Below, piece after piece: positions 18,044 to 27,867 of a stretch of DNA of 64,000 bases. Both the position numbers and the translations under genes were made by a program. The DNA is from a bacterium (GTDB taxonomy: Bacteria > Zhuqueibacterota > Zhuqueibacteria > Residuimicrobiales > Krinioviventaceae). The stretch lies in contig JAKQIY010000064.1 of assembly GCA_029561455.1 (NCBI GenBank), forward strand, positions 62,001 through 126,000, written 5' to 3'. Positions within the stretch are counted from its first letter, which is position 1. Each line of letters opens with the position of its first letter. The notes under the pieces were generated by a model. The model saw only the letters and a list, made by a program, of their open reading frames with translations, did not search any database and was not told the origin of the DNA.

Positions 18044-19807
18044 CTAGTTCAATACTTTGAGGCCCAGCATGGTAATATCGTCAGCTTGCGGCATGCCTTG
18101 GGAAAAATCTTTAACTTCAACAACTATTTTATTAATTAATTCCTGAATTTTCAAGTCATTTTTTAGCGCATATTCCAGTATTGCCTGCAGCCGCCATTCT
18201 CCATACTCCATTTCAAGTGTATTCATTGCCTCGGTAACACCATCGGTGAACATTAATAACTGGTCGCCGGGTTTCAACTGAATCGTTTCCGTCTCATAAG
18301 TCAGGTTTGGCATCATGCCAAGCAGCAATCCGCCTTTTTCCAGGCTCATGCAGGAACCGTCGCGCCGATATAAAAAAGGCGGATTATGACCGGCATTGGC
18401 ATAGGTGAGAGTAAATTCATCAATGTTAATTTCGGCATAAAAAAAGGTAATAAATTTATCAAATGTTGTATGCGCCTGGATCAGGTTATTGAGTTTAGAT
18501 AAAATAGTGGTTATATCGGCTTTGGTCATGATCAAGGTATGCAGACCGGCATGTAAATTGGACATGAGCAGCGAAGCCGGTGCGCCTTTTCCAGAAACAT
18601 CGCCAATGGCAATGGCAAAACGATGCTGATCGAGGCGGATACAATCAAAATAGTCGCCGCCAACTTCACGGGACGGCACATTGTACCCCATAATTTCAAA
18701 ATGATCATATTCCGGGTATGAATCGGGTAATAAACGGGTCTGAATTTCCCGGGCAATGTTGAGTTCTTCTTCCATCCGCTGTTTTTCTATGGTTTCATCA
18801 AACAAGCGGGCATTTTCAAGCGATATGGCGGCGGCATTACAAAGTGTGGCAAGGAATTCCAGATCGTCGGCAGTATAATCGACATGGTTGATCCGTTCTC
18901 CCAATAACACAACCCCACCGGTTTTATCCTGGATGCGCATAGGTACGACCGCATTAATATTCAGGTTCCGCAAGGGAGCTAAAGCTGAGGGCAAAATGGT
19001 ATCTTTAACCAGAAAGGGTTTGGTAACATCAGCCAATTCACGCAAAAGATCAGGGTCGGCAAAAACAGCCATTTCCCCGGTTTTGGTTGCACCACCGCGA
19101 TAATCGGCAAAGGTCAGCTTGGTACCTTTTTTTAAAAAAATATTACAGCGTTGCGCAGCCATCTCGCCCATTATGGCATAAACCAGCAGGTTAACGATTT
19201 TTTTCTTATCAAGGGTTGAATTCAGTTCCCGGCCTATATCAAATATCGTATTTAATTGCTGTATTTTGGTATCCAGTTTACGGTTGACACTTTCAAGTTT
19301 TTGAAAAATTATAGCATTTTCTATAGCAGTGGAAGCGAGATTGGTCAGCGAATTGAGGAATTCCAGTTCTGCTTCGGTATAGCGGCTACGGTTAATTTTT
19401 TTGCCAAGCGCAATCATGCCAATCATTCGGGAGGTGCTGTTAATCGGCAAGATCAACTCGATACCGAGTTCGAGGAAAAAATTCTTTAATTTACATTCAT
19501 TCAGATCAACATCGGTCAAAAAAACAGGTTTATCAAACCTGAATTCAACATCGCAGGTTGAATTTAACAGTTCCCGCGACAAGCCTTTGATGTTGCGGAT
19601 AGAAAATTTATTGCCGTCTTCCGAAACCATAACCAGACCCCGAGAAATCATCATCCGCCCCATGGGCGTTAGCAGCAAATTATTGAGAATAGTATTTAAC
19701 TGTAATGAAGAGTTCAGTACTTTGCTGGTTTCGAATAACGATTTTAATTCTACATGACGCTGATCCAGTTCCGAGTTAACGATTCCAGGTTCTTTTGCGT
19801 CTTCCAT
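18044..19807 (-). CDS. Soluble RsbU-type phosphatase with two GAF domains
   Basis: A 587-residue protein with no membrane helix: GAF at about 30-165, helical linker, second GAF at about 190-340, and SpoIIE/PP2C at about 370-585 with SREVGGDYFD, GDVSGKGAPAS, NAGHNPP, FTDGVTEAMN and QADDITML. It should dephosphorylate the RsbV-type protein in response to a cytoplasmic signal bound by the GAF domains. Its start shares one base with the stop of the RsbW gene (TAATG), so kinase and phosphatase are made in a coupled way; this is the clearest link between the phosphatases and the RsbV/RsbW pair. Confidence 0.92.
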   Translation of the reverse strand: MEDAKEPGIVNSELDQRHVELKSLFETSKVLNSSLQLNTILNNLLLTPMGRMMISRGLVMVSEDGNKFSIRNIKGLSRELLNSTCDVEFRFDKPVFLTDVDLNECKLKNFFLELGIELILPINSTSRMIGMIALGKKINRSRYTEAELEFLNSLTNLASTAIENAIIFQKLESVNRKLDTKIQQLNTIFDIGRELNSTLDKKKIVNLLVYAIMGEMAAQRCNIFLKKGTKLTFADYRGGATKTGEMAVFADPDLLRELADVTKPFLVKDTILPSALAPLRNLNINAVVPMRIQDKTGGVVLLGERINHVDYTADDLEFLATLCNAAAISLENARLFDETIEKQRMEEELNIAREIQTRLLPDSYPEYDHFEIMGYNVPSREVGGDYFDCIRLDQHRFAIAIGDVSGKGAPASLLMSNLHAGLHTLIMTKADITTILSKLNNLIQAHTTFDKFITFFYAEINIDEFTLTYANAGHNPPFLYRRDGSCMSLEKGGLLLGMMPNLTYETETIQLKPGDQLLMFTDGVTEAMNTLEMEYGEWRLQAILEYALKNDLKIQELINKIVVEVKDFSQGMPQADDITMLGLKVLN

Positions 19808-20283
19808 TACACACCTTTTGCCGTGTTAACCAGACCGGGCTTTTTTTTGTCCAGGAAGTACTTAACCATACGCACCTGGTTCTGCACTCCTGGTTTAATA
19901 TCATAATCAACCTCATCCATCAAAGTCCGCATTAAATAAATACCCAAACCGCCAACCTTAAGTTCAGCCAGGTATTCTTTAACATTAGGCATTTTAATAG
20001 TATCGGGATCAAAACCTTTACCGTGATCGGTAACCACCAGCGTAAATTTCTGATAGTCGATTTTTATAATCACATCCAGCGATGTGTTCTTACTGCTTTG
20101 GTCATAAGCATGTTTCATCACATTTGTGCAGGCTTCATCACAAGCCAACTCTATTTTACAAATATCGTCAGGGATAAAACCAACTTTTTCCGCAACCTTG
20201 GCAACAAAACTTCGAATCAATTCCAGATTATCCGTATCACTCGGAATCCGAAGTTTGTATTCAGCTTTTAATTTTGGTTTCAC
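19807..20283 (-). CDS. rsbW: RsbW-type anti-sigma factor / serine kinase
   Basis: A 158-residue GHKL ATPase. The N box is ELACDEACTNVMKHAY (46-61, with Asn54), G1 is DHGKGFD (Asp86) and G2 is GGLGIYLM (111-118). Members of this family phosphorylate an RsbV partner and sequester a sigma factor or other target. The start is GTG, 93 bases after the RsbV gene. It is the only member in the window and must presumably serve all five nearby phosphatases. No sigma-B/sigma-F type gene is near, so the captured target is unknown. The symbol is given for the family, not as proof of sigma-B control. Confidence 0.9.
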   Translation of the reverse strand: MKPKLKAEYKLRIPSDTDNLELIRSFVAKVAEKVGFIPDDICKIELACDEACTNVMKHAYDQSSKNTSLDVIIKIDYQKFTLVVTDHGKGFDPDTIKMPNVKEYLAELKVGGLGIYLMRTLMDEVDYDIKPGVQNQVRMVKYFLDKKKPGLVNTAKGV

Positions 20284-20376
20284 CGTCGTTACCCTTATTT
20301 TTTATTATAAACATTATCATATCACTACCAACTCTACCTATTATATTTTACATAAATTCCACAAAATAGTTACAAA

Positions 20377-20724
20377 CTAACTCCTGAATTTTATTATAGC
20401 CAGGGTCTCATCTTCCACAATGTCATACAATGTCGGAAATCCGAGTAAATCAAAAACCCGGAAAATTTTCGGCGTCATATTGCTCATTTTAATATCGCCG
20501 CTATGTTCGCGAATTTGCTCTATAAAACCCATAAACACGCCTAACCCGGCGCTGCTGATATAACTGAGATCTTTAAAATTAATTACAAGTTTATATCTTT
20601 GACCATCGATTAACTTTTGAATTGCTTCTTCAAGCTCGGGCGCCGTATGTGCGTCCAGAAAACCGCTGATATACAATACCGAGATATCTTCTTTATCAAT
20701 ACGGTTTACATTAAAATTTTCCAT
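20377..20724 (-). CDS. rsbV: RsbV-type anti-anti-sigma factor (STAS)
   Basis: A 115-residue STAS-domain protein. The phosphorylation-site motif DLSYISSAGLG lies at 52-62; Ser58 aligns with the serine phosphorylated by SpoIIAB/RsbW kinases. In the unphosphorylated state it should bind RsbW and free the target. GGAGGAG lies just before the ATG. It is the first gene of the tight RsbV-RsbW-phosphatase set, with an upstream gap of 64 bases from the eight-helix phosphatase. It is the only clear STAS antagonist in the window and the presumed common substrate of the phosphatases. Confidence 0.93.
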   Translation of the reverse strand: MENFNVNRIDKEDISVLYISGFLDAHTAPELEEAIQKLIDGQRYKLVINFKDLSYISSAGLGVFMGFIEQIREHSGDIKMSNMTPKIFRVFDLLGFPTLYDIVEDETLAIIKFRS

Positions 20725-20788
20725 GTTTCTCCTCCAGTAATCTCATTTTTATTACAAAGTAAATCATTCACTTGTTGTTTTTAACAAT

Positions 20789-22891
20789 TCAAATCTTTTT
20801 TTTATTATTCAGCGCTTTAATCACTATAAAAGTCATATCATCTGTGGCATTTTCTCCATCAAAAAATGTATATATTTCATGAATTATACGTTTTTTTATT
20901 TCATACGCCGACAAATCTTTGGCGGCAGTAAAAACCTGGGCCAAACGTTCCTCGCCAAACTCTTCTCCCAGCCGATTGCGCGCTTCGGTCACTCCATCGG
21001 TATAGAGCAGGTAGATATACCCCTCTTGTAAAGGCATATCAACCTGCTGCAAAGTTTTCTCAAACAATATACCGGCATCCAGACCCAGCCCTAATCCTTT
21101 CGGCTCCAAGAGTTCACATTTTTCTTCATCCGGCTTTAACATTAAAACCGGGCAATGGCCGGCGCGACAAAAAGAAAAGACTTTGCGTTTTACATCAATG
21201 ATCCCGTAGATCATGCTGATAAAGGTATTGCGGTCGAAATTACGGTACAGGGTGGCATTGGTGGGAACCAGCAGGTTTTTGGGAGTTTGGTTGGCTTTGG
21301 CCAGGGCTTCCATTATCCCTTTAACTTCGGCCATATAAAAAGCCGCAGAAGGCCCTTTACCGGAAACATCGCCGATGACCACGCCCAGGCGGTTTTTATC
21401 AATCTGGAAGAAATCATAATAATCGCCGCCCACTTCATTTGCAGTTATACAAACAGCGTCCAGTTCAATATCCGGCAACCTGGGCATATCTTTGGGGAGC
21501 AGTTTCATTTGCGCTTCATGGGCAATCTTGAGTTCCTGCTCAAGGCGTTCTTTAACTATAGATTCCTCGACCAGACGGGTATTTTCCACAGCCACCACCG
21601 CCTGCTCACAAAAAGCGCGCAGCATATCGGCATCATCATATTCAAATCCGAATTCCACTTTTTTACCGGCATACAAAAAGCCAATGATCTCGTCTCCCAT
21701 AATAAGCGGCACGGCCAACAGCGAATTTAAATCCTTTTTCCATTTACATAAATTTTTGGCAACCTGACTTTTATTGACCTGGTTGTTTAAAAAAGGATCT
21801 TTATTATTTTTCAACCACAATGATAGCGGATCGGTAAAAGAGGGCTTGCGGCTTTTCATTTCCGCATCGCGTAAATTTTGACTGGATGCCAGTTGCAGTT
21901 CGCCGGATTTTTGATCAAGTAATTCCAGCCAGCTAAAATCAGCTTCGGTAACTTCTATTGCCAACTTAACAATGGTTACAACCAGCTTTTCAATATCAAA
22001 CTCGGAACTAACGGCGCGGCTGAGATGATGCAAAGAAGAAATTTGCCTGATCTTGCGGTCATACAACTGGGCAGTCGGTAAATGCGCCAATAGCGCTAGA
22101 AATGCTATAACCACATAAATCGTCAACAGGATTATACTGGTATCCACAAATTTTCCCAGCACCGGGCTGAATATTTCAACCGGATTCAGTTCATGGAACT
22201 TGAAGGCAAAATATAACTGGATGGGAACCAGGAAAAAACCGCCCCAAAAACAGGCCAGTTTCTGTTTTTTATTCAGATAATTGATCCATGCCACGCGAAA
22301 CGAATTGACCACCATCAGGTTGATCAGGATAAACAAAATCACATAGCGAAATTTATCCAGCCAGTTGTTGCTCAGCCAGTTCATGTATTTAAATGATTCC
22401 GGCAAGCTGAACAAAGGATATAATAATAAAAAGATCATTAACCAGGTAAAATTCCGGGCGGTGGCTTTTTTACGTTTTATATAGATTAAATTACGTAATG
22501 AACCCAGGGTGATAAGAACGAATATTGTGGAAAAAAAAGTCCAGGCAAGTAAAAAGAAATAATTGCCGGCATTTTCATAGAGCTTGTTTTTTGTAAAGAC
22601 ATGATCATAAAAAGTGTTCAGCAGATCGTTGGACATGATCAGCAAAAAACAGGTAAAAAGGATCAGGAAAAATAATGATCGCAGCCCCCTTAACACATTC
22701 CGGTCGGATGCCCATTTCTGCTTGTAGATCAACGGTAAGGACAGGATTAAAGCAAAAATAATAAAATATTCGCGAATATATATAGAAGTAATCGAGTGTT
22801 CAGAATTGGAAAGCATATTCACATCCTGAACGACTGCGGCTATCAAAAGAGCTAGCGGCAACAATAAAGAAAGTTTACTTATTTCTTTCAT
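20789..22891 (-). CDS. RsbU-type phosphatase with eight-helix membrane domain and GAF
   Basis: A 700-residue integral membrane phosphatase. About eight membrane helices fill residues 7-270, a GAF domain lies at about 285-435, and SpoIIE/PP2C at about 465-695 (ANEVGGDYYD, GDVSGKGPSAA, RAGHCPV, YTDGVTEARN, TDDMTFI). I do not recognise the membrane module; with short loops it may sense something within the bilayer rather than in the periplasm. The His-Asn of the usual AGHN motif is His-Cys here (AGHC). It is separated from RsbV by 64 bases. Confidence 0.9.
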   Translation of the reverse strand: MKEISKLSLLLPLALLIAAVVQDVNMLSNSEHSITSIYIREYFIIFALILSLPLIYKQKWASDRNVLRGLRSLFFLILFTCFLLIMSNDLLNTFYDHVFTKNKLYENAGNYFFLLAWTFFSTIFVLITLGSLRNLIYIKRKKATARNFTWLMIFLLLYPLFSLPESFKYMNWLSNNWLDKFRYVILFILINLMVVNSFRVAWINYLNKKQKLACFWGGFFLVPIQLYFAFKFHELNPVEIFSPVLGKFVDTSIILLTIYVVIAFLALLAHLPTAQLYDRKIRQISSLHHLSRAVSSEFDIEKLVVTIVKLAIEVTEADFSWLELLDQKSGELQLASSQNLRDAEMKSRKPSFTDPLSLWLKNNKDPFLNNQVNKSQVAKNLCKWKKDLNSLLAVPLIMGDEIIGFLYAGKKVEFGFEYDDADMLRAFCEQAVVAVENTRLVEESIVKERLEQELKIAHEAQMKLLPKDMPRLPDIELDAVCITANEVGGDYYDFFQIDKNRLGVVIGDVSGKGPSAAFYMAEVKGIMEALAKANQTPKNLLVPTNATLYRNFDRNTFISMIYGIIDVKRKVFSFCRAGHCPVLMLKPDEEKCELLEPKGLGLGLDAGILFEKTLQQVDMPLQEGYIYLLYTDGVTEARNRLGEEFGEERLAQVFTAAKDLSAYEIKKRIIHEIYTFFDGENATDDMTFIVIKALNNKKKI

Positions 22892-23031
22892 TATTCACTT
22901 ACTTGATTAGCATATATCTAAAAAACATTTTTTTATCGATTTACAAACCATTACTTTAATCTTTATTCATAAAGCTATTTTCTACGAATGTTTACGTTTC
23001 GTGCCTATCTTTGTTACACACATAAAATAAA

Positions 23032-25440
23032 TCAGTTTATCCTTACAATCAGCATGGTCATATCGTCATGCTGAGCCATGGAACCGGTAAAATCTTTGAC
23101 CGATTTCTTGATCATATTTATAATGGAACTGGAGTCTTCATCCTGTATTTGCGTAATCAGGTTCTCAAGACGCTGCTCACCGAATTCCTGGTTTTTCTCA
23201 TTCATTGCCTCTGTAAAGCCGTCCGTATAAAATACAAAAATGTCACCGGATTTGATTGGAATGTTTCTTTCTTCAATTACGGAATTAAAAATATTACCCT
23301 TATCCATGCCCAGGGCTAATCCCTGCGGGCAAATGATCTGGGTCAGGCTGGCATCATTTTTCCGATTTATTACCGGGTTATGACCCGCGCGGGCAAACGT
23401 TAACTCCATTTTTTCCAGGTCAAAAATACCATAAATCATACTGACAAAATGATTCCTTTCAACATTTTCAAAAAACAAGGAATTCATCTCGATAAGAACC
23501 TGCGACGGGGAGAGCGGAGTCCTGGTCAATGAACGTAGAAAGCCTTTTGTCAAGGTCATATAAAATGCTGCAGAAATACCTTTACCGGAAACATCGCCAA
23601 TTGCTATACCAAGTTTTTTATCATCAATTTTGATAAAATCATAATAATCGCCGCCGACTTCTTCAGCAGGATAACAGATACTTGCGACATCCAGGTGAGG
23701 GATATTGGGCGTCGAGCGGGGTAAAAAGCTCAACTGCACACGTTTGGCAATTTCTAATTCCCGTTTTAATCGCTCCCGCTCGAATAGTTTTTTAACATGT
23801 CGGGGTGAATAACGTAATAATTCATCTCGTTCAATTACTTTTTTTAAACCTGCCAAACCCAGCATTAAGAGGGCGAATAGAATTAAATCATAACCGATGC
23901 CATCATATAAAAATTGCCGGTTATTGAAATGTAAAAAACGCACCGATTCAAAGACCAGGATAAAAGTTACCTGAGATACCAGCGAGGTTACAAAGTCAAA
24001 AGCCAAAAAGATAATAACATAACCTGCGCCTATACAAAAGTAATATAATATTGCTAACCATTCCGGATGGGATATAAATTCATTAACGCCCATTCCAAAT
24101 GCCCAGATAATAGCTGCTGATAGAACTATCCAGCGTCGCTTGTTGAAATATCTGGCTAAAAAAGATGATACAAATAAAACAAAAACAAACTGTGTCCATA
24201 CAATATTGGTAATGGCGGCGGTAAAACGGTAAATAAAGGGAGAATAGGAATTAAGATCGGTTACATCGCTGCTCCAACCGGTTAAATCAACAGGAGACGA
24301 CATTGAGAATATACTGATGAGAAAAGTTGAAAAACCGACCAGGATTAAACCCGACGCTAGTCCATATAAAATGGAATTGGCAAATAAACGATGCCGTACC
24401 TTGCCACGCATCAGCGCGTCAAAAGTTAGCAGTTTGTCATTCCAGGCATCACGGGTAACGGCATCGGCGCAGGCAACGGCAATAACTCCAAAAAATCCCA
24501 TAAATAATGGCCCAATGATTAACCCCCCCAGAATACTTCCGGTATCCCATTGTTCAAGTTTGAGCAGAAAAGTCAGAACCGAACATAAGATTAAAATAAT
24601 GCCTGCCGGGATTGACGCTTTAATGCTGATCTCATCATTACGGATCTTTTTCAGGAGAGAAATAACATAAAGCACTATCAATCCCACAATTACAAAAAGA
24701 GATGCAAATAAGTTAAATTCTCCATCATGGCCGGTTTGATCTTTATCCAGTTTTTCAAAGGTATACTCAAATTTCCCTATTTGAGTACCAAGTATATCAA
24801 TTTGTAATTGTACAGGAATTTGGAGAATTGCGCTTTTGCGATTGTAAAAAACCGAATAATCTACTCTTTTTTCCTGGTTTATGGTTTTAATTTTACTAAA
24901 AGCAAACAGGCTGGTATCGGCTCCCAGACGGGCAAACCACAGCGAATCGGCTATGGCGCGCGCAGCCTGCTCGCTAACAGAAGAAGCACTGCTATCCTCG
25001 GCGGCTTCTACCCAAAAGGCAATTTCATTACCATTTTGATCATAATGAATACCAACCTGGTTAAACCATGCCGGGAATAAACGAGTCGTATCCACAGGTG
25101 TGATATTTTTACGGTTATCCTGTTTTTTCCAGGTAACCGCCCAGTAATAAGCAGGTAATTTTTCATTAATCACCAGTTCCAGGGAATCGGCAGGGACCGA
25201 TTTTTGTAAATATCGCAACAGGGCTTCACGAACCCGGAATTGTGCGGAGACCTGGTAACGGTCGTCCTCATACCCCCACTCTAATAATGACTGGCGTGCT
25301 TTATCAATTATCTGCTGTCGGTTGAAACGGATATTGATATGGGCAGATAAATAAATTGCTTTATATTGATACAGAAAAAAAGCCAGGCCAAGCAATGCCA
25401 GAATTACCAGTAGTATATTTTTTATTGTTCTGTTACTCAT
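23032..25440 (-). CDS. RsbU-type phosphatase with exported sensor and multi-helix domain
   Basis: The largest of the five phosphatases, 802 residues. One helix at about 8-28 precedes a 210-residue extracytoplasmic region, then about seven to eight helices fill 248-535, a short linker follows, and SpoIIE/PP2C occupies about 570-800 (EEVGGDYYD, GDVSGKGISAA, RAGHNPV, YTDGFTEAMN, HDDMTML). There is no GAF domain. The helix block includes CPBP/PrsW-like looking stretches (FISHPEWLAI), but I do not see catalytic motifs, so I leave it unassigned. It is the first gene of the partner-switching cluster, with its own candidate promoter upstream. Confidence 0.9.
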   Translation of the reverse strand: MSNRTIKNILLVILALLGLAFFLYQYKAIYLSAHINIRFNRQQIIDKARQSLLEWGYEDDRYQVSAQFRVREALLRYLQKSVPADSLELVINEKLPAYYWAVTWKKQDNRKNITPVDTTRLFPAWFNQVGIHYDQNGNEIAFWVEAAEDSSASSVSEQAARAIADSLWFARLGADTSLFAFSKIKTINQEKRVDYSVFYNRKSAILQIPVQLQIDILGTQIGKFEYTFEKLDKDQTGHDGEFNLFASLFVIVGLIVLYVISLLKKIRNDEISIKASIPAGIILILCSVLTFLLKLEQWDTGSILGGLIIGPLFMGFFGVIAVACADAVTRDAWNDKLLTFDALMRGKVRHRLFANSILYGLASGLILVGFSTFLISIFSMSSPVDLTGWSSDVTDLNSYSPFIYRFTAAITNIVWTQFVFVLFVSSFLARYFNKRRWIVLSAAIIWAFGMGVNEFISHPEWLAILYYFCIGAGYVIIFLAFDFVTSLVSQVTFILVFESVRFLHFNNRQFLYDGIGYDLILFALLMLGLAGLKKVIERDELLRYSPRHVKKLFERERLKRELEIAKRVQLSFLPRSTPNIPHLDVASICYPAEEVGGDYYDFIKIDDKKLGIAIGDVSGKGISAAFYMTLTKGFLRSLTRTPLSPSQVLIEMNSLFFENVERNHFVSMIYGIFDLEKMELTFARAGHNPVINRKNDASLTQIICPQGLALGMDKGNIFNSVIEERNIPIKSGDIFVFYTDGFTEAMNEKNQEFGEQRLENLITQIQDEDSSSIINMIKKSVKDFTGSMAQHDDMTMLIVRIN

Positions 25441-25535
25441 TCAGCAGGTCCGGTATAGATAAACTTCAAGGTTATGTCCGGGTTTTTACCAGATCATTCT
25501 ATAAAAGAGAGATTACGAACGTTAGAATAAATTTC

Positions 25536-25564
25536 AAATTATGAAAAAACAATTGCTAAATCAA
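25536..25564 (-). promoter_or_regulatory. Candidate sigma-70 promoter of the phosphatase cluster
   Basis: On the minus strand TTGATT (25564-25559), 17 bases, then TAATTT (25541-25536) lie in the 185-base gap upstream of the 802-residue phosphatase. A leader of about 90 bases would result. The match to consensus is moderate. Confidence 0.35.
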
Positions 25565-25625
25565 GTAAAATATAAAAAATTACACTATGCAAATTGTGGG
25601 CGGGAGCACTATTTACAGATATTAT

Positions 25626-26204
25626 TCAGGCGAGCAACTTGTCGTTGAACACATTTGCTGAAAAAATAAATATTTTGGTTTCACTATCCTTCCAGGCATT
25701 CATTGGCAAACCGGCTTTGCGACAGGTATGTTCAAGAAAGGTCTTTCGATCCCAACCGTTTTCGCCGGCAACCTGGGGTAATAATAAACCGCTATAAAAA
25801 CCGTTTTCTATATACAGCCCATGTTCACCGGGAGTGATTTCCTCCACAGAACTGATGCGTCGCATAGGCGTTAACACGGAAATCTCAATTTCCAGGTCTG
25901 TCAATTCATCGGGGCGTACAGGGTCAAAACGCGGATCATTCAGAGCCGCGGCGCTGGCCATTTCGATTATTGTTTGTAATAATGGCCGCACACCACGGAT
26001 AAGACCGATACAGCCCCGCAGGTCATGTCTTTTATGAATAGTAACAAAAGCGCCCCGTTTCTCTGTAAATACCGGCGCTTCCAAAGTATATGATTTTGGT
26101 TTTTTTCCATTAACAACCAGGGTGATCGTCTCCCGCGCTATATTGAGCAATTGTTTTTTTTCCTCTATGCTCAAATCAGCATTATTATTTCTGTTTTCAG
26201 GCAT
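25626..26204 (-). CDS. amrA: AmmeMemoRadiSam system protein A (AMMECR1 family)
   Basis: A 192-residue AMMECR1-domain protein with the invariant LRGCIG motif in HDLRGCIG, preceded by KRGAFVT and followed by NDPRFDPV, and C-terminal AGENGWDRKTFLEHTCRKAG. It has no signal peptide and should stay in the cytoplasm. The family is part of the AmmeMemoRadiSam trio of unknown biochemical role. It starts 12 bases after a gene that already encodes a MEMO-AMMECR1 fusion, so the domain is present twice in this operon. Confidence 0.92.
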   Translation of the reverse strand: MPENRNNNADLSIEEKKQLLNIARETITLVVNGKKPKSYTLEAPVFTEKRGAFVTIHKRHDLRGCIGLIRGVRPLLQTIIEMASAAALNDPRFDPVRPDELTDLEIEISVLTPMRRISSVEEITPGEHGLYIENGFYSGLLLPQVAGENGWDRKTFLEHTCRKAGLPMNAWKDSETKIFIFSANVFNDKLLA

Positions 26205-26216
26205 GATTTTTCCCTT

Positions 26217-27725
26217 TTATAAAATGTCTTCGCCAAATACCTGGGTTTTATAGATCCAAAAAGAAGCACCTTCTTTCCAGGCGTTATCCGGTAATCCTGC
26301 TTTACGGCACAAACTGGTCATTTCTTCCGCAACGGTCTTCCATCCCGCTTCGAGAGGCACCTCCGGCAGATAAGTGGCGCCGTGACCCTCTTTTTGCATA
26401 ATGATGCCATGCTTGCCCATTTCAAATTCATCAAGACTGTTAATCGGGTATACATTAGTTAAATAGATCGATACTTTAATATATACATGTTCAAGCTCTT
26501 TTGCCGTTAGCGGAGGAAACCTGGGATCGCCAAATGCGGCAGCCGCCGCCATTTGCGGAACCAGTTTATAAAGCGGCTGATCCGATTCATGATGCCCAAT
26601 GCAGCCACGCAGGTCGCCATTTATTGTCAAAGTAACAAAAACTCCCCGTTTTTCTTTCATCACCTCATTGAGCGGGTCAAATTCCGGAACGGTTTGGGTA
26701 TCCAGATAAGATTTAATCGTGTTACGCGCCATCCGTAAAAATTCTTTTTGCGTTGCCAGGTCGATCTTGCCATATTCGATTTTTTGACTGTTTACTCCCT
26801 TACCTGCTTTATACACGGCAACTGCGCCATAACCGACAATATAGCCGGTTTTTTTGCCGGTAACATCGCCCGATGTGGTGTGCGCCAGTTGCAGGGCTTT
26901 ATCGGCGCCCAGTTTTTGAGCGGCTACCTGCATAATAACTACCGGCCCACCACCGCAGGCCTGGTAGCGATCCTCTATAAATCCCTGGCATAATTTTTCC
27001 GGTTCTAGCCGGCTAATTGCCGCCAGAGTCGTCTTGTCGAATGATAGGCATTCCGAATATGACTCGCCATGATAGAGATCGGTACTGGCAATGAGCAATA
27101 CTTTTTTTCCTTTTACCGCTCCGGCAAGTGTATTACCGATTGCCGAACAGACAGTCCAGTCATAAGCACCAACCACTATGGGAATAATTTTGGCATCGGG
27201 AAACACTTTTTGCACAAACGGGATCTGCACTTCAACAGCATGTTCCTGTTGTTGATGGCCGAAATTGGAACTGGTGATATACCGGCAATTTTTGATCAGC
27301 GCATCGGCAACAACCCGGTCAATTATTGCTTCACCCAGGGGGGTTTTATAGGCGCTGCCGGGGTATATAGTTGCGCCGTTAATTGGATCGCGATGGCTTG
27401 GCGCCAATATCACAACCAGATCAAATTTTCCGATGTCTGCGGTTTTATAACCAAACGCAGCTGTTGCAGCCGAATAAACATAACCGGCATGTGGCACAAC
27501 CAGCCCAATAATTTCTCCTTCAGGAGGCGCCGCCTGGGTATTGTCAAGTAATTGCTGTATAAATACGCTTAATTCATCGCTATCGGCAGGATAAAACATG
27601 CCGGCAACAGCAGATTCCCTTACCTTGTCATTTTTTGCCCCTGTAAGTGATATTGCAATTGAACAACACAGAAGAATGAAAACCAGGGAGTAAAGGATAG
27701 ATTTCGCAGTAAACTTTATTTTCAT
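26217..27725 (-). CDS. Exported MEMO-AMMECR1 fusion (AmmeMemoRadiSam B + A)
   Basis: A 502-residue fusion. An N-terminal hydrophobic export sequence (about 9-30) precedes a MEMO domain at about 35-305 (VRESAVAGMFYPAD, VPHAGYVYSA, LAPSHRDP, HAVEVQIPF, STDLYH, GGGPVVI), which has the dioxygenase-like histidines of this fold, and an AMMECR1 domain at about 325-500 with LRGCIG. The two domains are often separate genes; here they are joined and appear to be exported or membrane-anchored. The function of MEMO/AMMECR1 in bacteria is not established. The radical SAM partner is encoded 142 bases upstream. Confidence 0.92.
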   Translation of the reverse strand: MKIKFTAKSILYSLVFILLCCSIAISLTGAKNDKVRESAVAGMFYPADSDELSVFIQQLLDNTQAAPPEGEIIGLVVPHAGYVYSAATAAFGYKTADIGKFDLVVILAPSHRDPINGATIYPGSAYKTPLGEAIIDRVVADALIKNCRYITSSNFGHQQQEHAVEVQIPFVQKVFPDAKIIPIVVGAYDWTVCSAIGNTLAGAVKGKKVLLIASTDLYHGESYSECLSFDKTTLAAISRLEPEKLCQGFIEDRYQACGGGPVVIMQVAAQKLGADKALQLAHTTSGDVTGKKTGYIVGYGAVAVYKAGKGVNSQKIEYGKIDLATQKEFLRMARNTIKSYLDTQTVPEFDPLNEVMKEKRGVFVTLTINGDLRGCIGHHESDQPLYKLVPQMAAAAAFGDPRFPPLTAKELEHVYIKVSIYLTNVYPINSLDEFEMGKHGIIMQKEGHGATYLPEVPLEAGWKTVAEEMTSLCRKAGLPDNAWKEGASFWIYKTQVFGEDIL

Positions 27726-27867
27726 CTGTTTAACCTCATTACTTGTTAATAACCAAAAACAAATAAAGGACAGATATTATTGTAACCTGAAACATTACGA
27801 CTGTAAGCCAATAACCAATATACTATATTAACGCAATTTTGCAAACAATAAAACGACCCGCTGTTGG

